Below are positions 57,704 to 64,000 of a stretch of DNA of 64,000 bases, in pieces. Origin of the DNA: Blastomyces gilchristii SLH14081 (taxonomy: Eukaryota; Ascomycota; Eurotiomycetes; Onygenales; Ajellomycetaceae). Numbering within the stretch: the first letter of the stretch is position 1; each line of letters begins with the position of its first letter. The stretch is taken from positions 582,841 through 646,840 of the forward strand of contig NW_003101670.1 of NCBI RefSeq assembly GCF_000003855.2, in the 5' to 3' direction. The translations under genes were made by a program, and so were the position numbers. The notes beneath the pieces are model-generated. The model made no database searches, was not told the DNA's origin, and was given only the letters and a program-made list of their open reading frames with translations.

Positions 57704-60004
57704 TTAGCCTCTCTCTTCTCATTGATCAAGGGCCGTGGTATCAGACAATGCAGAACTCAGAGTTCAGATCAGGTGATTATAGCTGACTCATTTCACAAGA
57801 TATTATCAGCTGCAGTCACAGAGTCTCTTAGTGAGAATATCTTCAATTTCTCACTTAAGTTTATTATTTTCTTCTATGATCTCTGGAGCTGTCAGTCAGA
57901 AATCAGTTGTAGAGAGAATGAGTCAGTAGCAGCACAGCAGAGCAAGCTTTGTATGAAAGACATCATGAATCTCTGATAATATGTCAAGATAATAGTTATA
58001 ACTACCTAGAACTTCTATCACTTTATACCTGACATAGTAGTAATCTAGTGTACAAGATGAACATGTGATTCATATATTTTTAAGATTTAATCACACAAGA
58101 TCTTCTATCTTATACTGCTCTGTAAGATCTTATTGAATATTGATTTAATTCTCTTGATCTTGTTTTACAGTCATTATAAAGGCCTCTGCTCAGTTACAGA
58201 TGTCTCAGAGCTTTGTTACTATATTATCAGTAATCTGAATTGAACTGTAAAGATTCAGTGTGAAGTATGTGATCTCTAGAAGATTCAACACTTTCATATA
58301 ATATTCATATATAAGAAAGAATGAGCTTATATCTGTTGAAACAGCATCTCAATTATTGATAGTAATCTCTGCATGTAGAAGAAGATTATGTTAATCATTT
58401 TATAAGTGATTACAGAACTTATAAAGATAATTCTTCACAGTCTGAATTATTTATTTTGATGCATTATTGATCTTGAGATGATAGACAGTTAACAGATGAC
58501 ATATAATTATGAGAACTTGATAGATTCTTATTCACAGAGTACTTACAAATATACGAACTCTGATCTGATATTATAGATCTCAGTAATTCATACATCTGAT
58601 AGAATGAGCTCTGTAGAAAAGCTTTGATAACTTGTTCAGTATTCATCTTATTATAAGATTTCAATATTATATCTTTGCTCAATCAATTCATAATAATCAG
58701 AATGTTTCTATAACTCTTACTCTTAGATAAATCAACAGCAAAGTCAATTACTACATCTTATCAGATTCTATCAGAGATATTGAGTGATTTCAGTAGATCT
58801 TTTCTACAGTTCTTTTATAAGATAATAGAAGAACAGTGATTACAGTTTCAGACAAAGTGTCTGATACTGTTTAATATCTCAGATCAGTAGAACTCTCAGA
58901 AGATCATTCTATACAGTTATTCATAGTCTGAATAATTAGTTATATACAAATCATTCATCTCTTACATTATTCAGATATGTAAGAGTTTGAAGTAAGAGAC
59001 TTAGTATTATTCACAGAATTGTAGAGTGTTATTATCATTGATTGAATATTCTGAGATATTGATTCTTATACATAGTTCTAGAGAAAATCAGAGTGCTTCT
59101 TAATATACTGCTTCAGTAAGAGTCTGAAGAAGTTCATCAGTCTGAGCTGCTATATGTCATAGTTTATTCAGTGTAGAGAAAGTGAAAATATTGATATCAG
59201 TATCAGTTTGAAGAGGAAGTGTTCTAATTGAAGAAGTATGTATAGTGTCATGAGTTGTTTTATCTTGATCAATCAATATCTTCAGATCTAAGAGCTGATA
59301 CTCTCAGTTCATTCAGTGTGTATCTGTTATATTAAACAGTATATCTTGTTCTCATTATAAGAGAGTATCTGTCATTGAGTTCTGACTGCTGAGACAGTAG
59401 TGTATTATGAAATGAAAGCAGCTTAGAAATTCAGATCATTATATCTATTATTCAGTAAGTTTACAGATAATTATAAAGTACTTAAGATTCTTATAATCTG
59501 TGATTATCTCAAATTCAGAAATACTTCAGAGTTCAGAGTCTTATTCTTCTAGACAGTGTATAACTATGAGAAGTTTCTTATTATAGATCTCATAATTGCA
59601 TTCAGCAGAACTCAGTTTCTTAGATATAAAGACATATAATTATAGAATATCTTCATCATTATATTATAATATCACTTCTTCTATTATATAGTCAGAGAAA
59701 TCAGCTTTAATAACTGTTTTGTAATCAGAGTTAAATATTATTAGTAGAGAGATATTAATGAACATCTTCTTCATCTGTATAAATGCAGCTTCAGTGTTCA
59801 CTAATTACTGAAATACTGAGTTTCTCTTGATAAGTTCTGTAAGTGATCTTACAATATCTGAGAAGTTTTGTATAAATCACTAATAGAAGTTAGTAAATCT
59901 GATGAAGCTTTGTATATCTTTCACAGTATATAAAGCTTCTCATTCAAGAATAACAGAGACTTTCTCAGGATTTATTCAAATCTCCTTACCAGCTTCTATA
60001 ATAA
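57704..60004 (-). pseudogene. Gypsy-B5 pol relic: RNase H, integrase, chromodomain
   Basis: Integrase: a segment beginning MSKDIILKSYNKMNTEQVIK (58464-58682) matches B1-B4. RNase H and the RT connection (about 59450-60004) align with 25470-26010 of B1. The chromodomain-like end adjoins the LTR. Heavily mutated and without catalytic RT. Confidence 0.82.
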
Positions 60005-60300
60005 TGTGATTCAAAGGTTGCTTGAGCCAGCATACGATTACAGACGTACGCAGGCTTCTTATATATTGTACGCTAAATTAATTGGTGGCCGCTATGGCCT
60101 CTTTACATTTGTAAGTGTGTTAGAAAGCGTGTTCAGAAGCAGCCGCGTTATTATTCAGCAGTCATACATTCTTCTGAATCACATCCTCTCTCATCAGATT
60201 CAGTCACGCTCATGTGATTATAATGTACACTCTAGCTTCATGCAGATTAGCGTGCTACTAGCATTTACATTAGTATAGTCTATTTCTGATTCAGCTAGCA
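60005..60300 (+). other. GC-normal island with a 90-codon open frame, not recognised
   Basis: Base composition changes abruptly at 60005, with CpG and GGCC present (GGTGGCCGCTATGGCC). An ORF 60006-60278 (MIQRLLEPAYDYRR to VLLAFTLV) has no domain I recognise and no clear upstream signal. Its start overlaps the Gypsy-B5 break. It could be an LTR or the edge of a single-copy region. Confidence 0.35.
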
Positions 60301-60721
60301 TTCTGTGTATACTCTTACAAAGAAACTTTCACTATATTACATCACTTATTTACTAACTTTTTTCATTCTTCAATCATCTTCATCATCATTATCATCATTA
60401 AATACTATTATTTCATCTCAGATTTTCATCTCTTCTTCTATTGAACACTTTCTATCTGTTCATCTATTATATTATATGTGTTTCTGGCAATAGTCTTCTA
60501 TTCTCATAACAAGTATTATTATAGTACTCATACTAAGCAGTTTATTAGCAGTGAGTGTAATATGTTATAAAATATAATTAGAACTTATTTATCTTCTAAC
60601 AATTATCAGAATATACTATTATAAATAATATATCTTCTTCAACTTCTTATACACTCTCAACTGTTTTTCTTCTCAGTGAGCTTCTGATCATGTTTTCTGA
60701 CATAATTTTGCATAGATACAG
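60301..60721. other. AT-rich stretch, nothing recognised
   Basis: Contains a TCATCATTATCATCATTA simple-repeat patch near 60378-60398 and short frames such as 60305-60493 that look like chance. A copia-type LTR beginning near TGTTAGAAAGC (60117) and ending near CATAACA (60512) was considered, without a partner copy to prove it. Confidence 0.4.
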
Positions 60722-61159
60722 ATGCTGATGTTTGTTTTTATTTACATAGAATCTTCATGTGTTAACAGATTCATGTCTGCTAATGATAGTGAATGTCTCA
60801 ATATTGAATCATTGATCAAAAACTTAGAGAACATAATAATGAAGAAATTATCTATGCTATATATAACTGAGTCTCTTATATTTCTCTCTGCTCTCTCTGT
60901 TTCTTTCTCTGCTACTTCTCTTCAATCTTCTACATCTATCTCTGTGTCTGATTCTTCTGCTTCTGCTACCTCTGTTTCTGTAACCTTTACTCTCACTACT
61001 TCTGCTTCTGCTGCTGTCTTCATTACTAGCTCTCTCTGTTTCAAGAAGATATTGCATAGACTCAGTAAGTTACATTTTTTAACATATACACTCTCACTCT
61101 TCTTACTGATCTCTAGAACAATTTATTGTATAAAGACAGTGTATAACACAACTATCTAG
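60722..61159 (+). CDS. Hypothetical Ser/Ala/Thr-rich ORF (145 codons), doubtful gene
   Basis: Stop-free from ATG 60722. Residues about 18-50 (MSANDSECLNIESLIKNLEN) look like ordinary protein, residues about 58-105 are almost only Ser, Ala, Thr, Val and Leu, and the end is hydrophobic. This window's mutation process destroys most frames, so a 145-codon frame deserves mention. The low-complexity part comes from TCT/GCT triplets, and the antisense strand gives an Arg/Ser-rich frame (60857-61057). Either strand, or neither, may once have coded; a retroelement gag N-terminus is possible. No homology claim. Confidence 0.2.
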   Translation: MLMFVFIYIESSCVNRFMSANDSECLNIESLIKNLENIIMKKLSMLYITESLIFLSALSVSFSATSLQSSTSISVSDSSASATSVSVTFTLTTSASAAVFITSSLCFKKILHRLSKLHFLTYTLSLFLLISRTIYCIKTVYNTTI

Positions 61160-63190
61160 AGCTCAGTCACAGATACTGATTATTATATTCATTTTAAATA
61201 TTTATAATAAGATAATTATTTATTTATATCAGAGAATCACTCTCTTTCTCAATAGTATCAAGATTATAAGTCTTTTTCTTTTTCATCTTTTCTTTCTAAC
61301 ACTGATTTTCCTATTCTTAGAAGAAAATTGTTATAAGTTTTATTATATACAAAGTTATAATGTTCATAGATATTAAGAAACTTTTTATAACTGTAAAGTT
61401 TAATATTATAGAAATATTCATTCTGATAAATTTCTTTAGAATAATAAATCTATATCAGTCTATTCTCTAGTATCTGTTATCTGACTTTATGATACAGACA
61501 AAAGATATTCATGTTTTCAGAAACAGTAATACAGATATTGTACTCTTTTACACTTATAAGCATGAGACTTATATATCTTATCTGAGATGTTATTATGAGA
61601 ATGAGCTGTTTATATACTGTGTTCTGCTTTCTGTATTTCTTCATATCTCTCTCTCTCTTTCTGAGAAGTCTTGTGTGTGTTGTAATTACATATATAATTC
61701 TAAGATCAGTGAGTGTTCATTCAGTAATTATTATCTCTGTTTTTATGATTTTATACACTAATAATTGTTCTTAGTTGCTTCAGCATCAGAGATTATTTTA
61801 ATTAAAGATAACAATGTTACTGAGACTACTCTCTTTCATCTTTAAGCTTCTTTCAGTACTTTCTCTCTCTCTTCTACAGAAAAGATTGTGCATATATCAG
61901 ATTATAAGTGTTCAGTCTCAGATGACTTCTGTTATTATTTATTCAGTTCTATATCTTCTTCTTCTTCTATTTCTTTCATCTCTGTTCTCTCTGCTCTGAC
62001 TTCTGATTCTGTAAGTTCTGTGCTCTTCTTCAATTTTTCTATACATACATGTACACATTTCTATATTGGCATTTCAGTCAATCTTATGATAAATGAACTT
62101 AATATTATACACAGAGCAGTAGAGAAATCAGAAATATGTGTAATATTGTTATAAAAGCAGCTTGCATTCCTTGAATTTCATACAGATCTTGAGTTTTGAG
62201 ATTTCCTTTGTTTTTAATATTTTTCAAGTAGTGTGATGTTGAAAATAGATTAAATGTATGATGTATGAAAATAAATGAAGTATGTATAATAACATATGTC
62301 TTTTGCAGCTGATTTTTACAGTTGATAATCAATTCATTATCTCTTCTCTTTTTCTACACTTTTTCTTTGTCTGCTAGTCATCACTCTTACACAATCTCTA
62401 TATAATACAGTGTTCAGTGACTAGATTCAGCAGCTTTCATCTTTTATAATTCTGTCTCACATATTATACTGTCTCTCTTCACCTGCTCAGATTACTACAG
62501 TGAACAGCTCATTAAAACTAATCTCATCTGATCTCTGAGTATTCTCAGAGGTTGAGATGACTTAGTCTCACATGTCTATGAATGTTTCAGATAATTCATT
62601 CTCTGTCATCTCTGCAATTGAACTGATATAAACAGTTAAATTTAACTCTGAATTTCTTTTTCTTCTGTGACCTGACTCATATGCAAGTCTGCTACTTTGA
62701 GACTACTCTTTACTATATTGTATTCACCATCTGCAGTGCATTATCATATAACTGACTACAGTCTTATTACTTATTGAAGTGTGATATTCATCTGATTTCT
62801 TCATTACTTCTTATTCTTTTCTTATAATTATGAAAAGATCAGAATAAGTAAGATTATCTGATTCATAAGCATTTATGATTTCTCTTACTTCATAAGACTT
62901 TTCAATTATAAGTCTCTTCTTTTTCAATAGTGATGATAGTGCTGCAGATAATTATAATCTGCTCAGATCTTGCATCTTCATCTTTATAAGATATGAATTA
63001 TTTATTAAGTTGTATAAGATCTGTCTCTCTGATTCCTTCAATGTGTAAGTTCTCAGAGAATGTGATTTGATTATTTTATAGAGCTTAAATCACCTAGATT
63101 GAAACTTCTCAGAACTCTCATTGCATATGAGAACTCATGTTCTCATCTTAAGACTTAATTTCTTAACTAGTGAGTCTTGTATTCTTTTTA
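61160..63190. other. AT-rich stretch of about 2 kb with only short frames
   Basis: No transposon family from the rest of the window is recognised here. Short open frames occur at 61489-61761 (Cys-containing, SCVCCNYIYNSKISECSFS), 61814-61999 and 61888-62154 (Ser/Leu-rich), and 62105-62332 on the minus strand. None has a clear domain. A TCTTCTTCTTCT patch lies near 61952-61962. It may be a decayed low-copy element or single-copy DNA. Confidence 0.45.
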
Positions 63191-64000
63191 ATTATTATTA
63201 TTATTATTATTCTTCAATTATAGATGTATGCAGTCAGAGACTATGATATCTACCTGAGAACCTTTAGTTCTCAGGGTTTTTCCTATATCTATAGAGTCAA
63301 CTATTATACATTTATCAATTTCAGATATGCAAAATCAGAAAATTCCAGCTCAGAATACAAAAACTGTTTACAAATTGCAGTATTTCAACATCTTCTGATA
63401 CTTTGAAATCATTTGAAAATATCATGACAAAGGAAAAGAGAACATAGTCTTAAAGATAGACACATTAAATAGATAGATAGAAAAGAACAGAAAGAAACAA
63501 GTACAGTAAAGAGAGACTATAATAAAATAAAATTATTAAAAGATAGTGTATAGCTGTTTTAACAGCCTATATCTAATCAATTTCCACCTCTTCATATGCA
63601 GATACTTCGGAATTCAGCCATTTTCTTGTAGCTGCTTGAGTTTCTGATAGAACATCTATTAAGTATTTAATTCCTGTCTCAGTTGAGAATAAGAATCTCA
63701 TATTTAATTGATTTAGATTATACTTCTCTTTCAATCTGACTCTGAGACTGTTGTATAATGCACAGTGCATTACAATATGCTCAGGATTCTTATTTGCATT
63801 GCAGAATGAGCATTCTATTGAGTCAAATCTATCATCAAATCTTTGTATATAAGATTTGAAATAGTCATGTCCTAGTTTCAGCTGTATTATAGATGAGAAT
63901 ATTTTCTTTTTACATTTAATTAAACAAGATTTTCACTTGGGTTTTGTTTCAAATCTTGAATAATGTATACTCTTCTTTTGTTTCTGCCAGCTTTCATTTC
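63191..64000 (-). mobile_element. L5: 3' end of a Tad1-like LINE, continuing beyond the window
   Basis: Begins with the (ATT)n tail at 63191-63212 and the common LINE 3' UTR, followed by the ORF2 end from 63573. Colinear with 9691-10510 of L1. The 5' part is outside the window. Confidence 0.88.
63573..64000 (-). pseudogene. L5 ORF2 C-terminus with CCHC-like finger
   Basis: Stop at 63573; the last 65 codons (to 63770) are open and upstream codons continue in frame. Near 63755-63815 the minus strand reads CSFCNANKNPEHIVMHC, a C-x2-C-x7-H-x4-C arrangement typical of the cysteine/histidine motif at the end of LINE ORF2 proteins. This copy keeps all four ligands. The frame leaves the window at 64000, so full integrity cannot be judged. 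Confidence 0.8.

Larger units (their letters stand above)
57399..60004 (-). mobile_element. Gypsy-B5: truncated Ty3/gypsy element
   Basis: A 3' LTR (57399-57703) and the pol end on the minus strand, from chromodomain through integrase to RNase H, stopping abruptly at 60004 in the RT/RNase H junction, where GC-normal DNA begins. No 5' LTR, gag or RT is present. The left flank is L4 (CAAGA, 57394-57398); no partner duplication can be found because of the truncation. Confidence 0.85.

Noticed and set aside
60857..61057. Arg/Ser-rich minus-strand frame resembling an SR protein
   Set aside because: It arises from TCT/GCT-type triplets of the other strand; no RNA-binding domain or gene context.
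1..64000. tRNA, rRNA, riboswitch and bacterial-type operon features
   Set aside because: None seen by reading both strands; the context is eukaryotic repeat DNA. A covariance-model search was not possible here.

Overview
This window looks like AT-rich, repeat-derived heterochromatin from a filamentous ascomycete fungus. I see no intact host gene, rRNA or tRNA. Nearly all of it consists of transposable elements broken by C-to-T / G-to-A transitions, as left by repeat-induced point mutation (RIP). Evidence: chromodomain Ty3/gypsy elements, Tad1-type LINEs with RNase H, pogo and hAT DNA transposons, coding frames riddled with TGA/TAA/TAG at positions expected to be Arg, Trp or Gln, and transition-type differences between the two LTRs of single elements. 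The species cannot be named from the sequence alone. Family names used here (Gypsy-A, Gypsy-B, Gypsy-C, L1-L5, hAT-X, MITE A-E) are local labels.

Layout. 1-5943: Gypsy-A1 on the minus strand. 5944-7450: unassigned AT-rich DNA with an ATT/ATC microsatellite. About 7450-19110: an hAT transposon (hAT-X1, plus strand) whose transposase frame is split by a nearly full-length Tad1-like LINE (L1, minus, 9691-17935; 14-bp target-site duplication). L1 carries MITE A, and MITE B sits in the hAT 3' end. The MITEs (about 506 bp, 8-bp duplications) share terminal sequence with hAT-X1 and look like its non-autonomous derivatives. 19111-20095: Gypsy-A2 integrase/chromodomain piece.

20096-44085: a nested stack. 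A plus-strand LINE (L3) contains LINE L2 (12-bp duplication), Gypsy-B1 (TGAAA) and a pogo-like transposon; the pogo element in turn contains Gypsy-B2 (ATTCT) and Gypsy-C (GAGAG). 44086-55100: Gypsy-B4, containing Gypsy-B3 inverted (TCTCT) and MITEs C, D and E. 55101-57398: an hAT-X2 piece followed by LINE L4. 57399-60004: truncated Gypsy-B5. 60005-63190: non-repeat-like DNA with a GC-normal island and small ORFs of unknown nature. 63191-64000: 3' end of LINE L5, running off the window.

The genes do not work together as a pathway. What the window records is an order of insertions and a mutational silencing process. Most informative are the duplications that fix the insertion order, the hAT/MITE relationship, the unmutated 5' end of L1, and a mutation spectrum that hits CpG and CpC as well as CpA. 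Two N runs (16858-16957 and 42344-42448) lie inside repeats.
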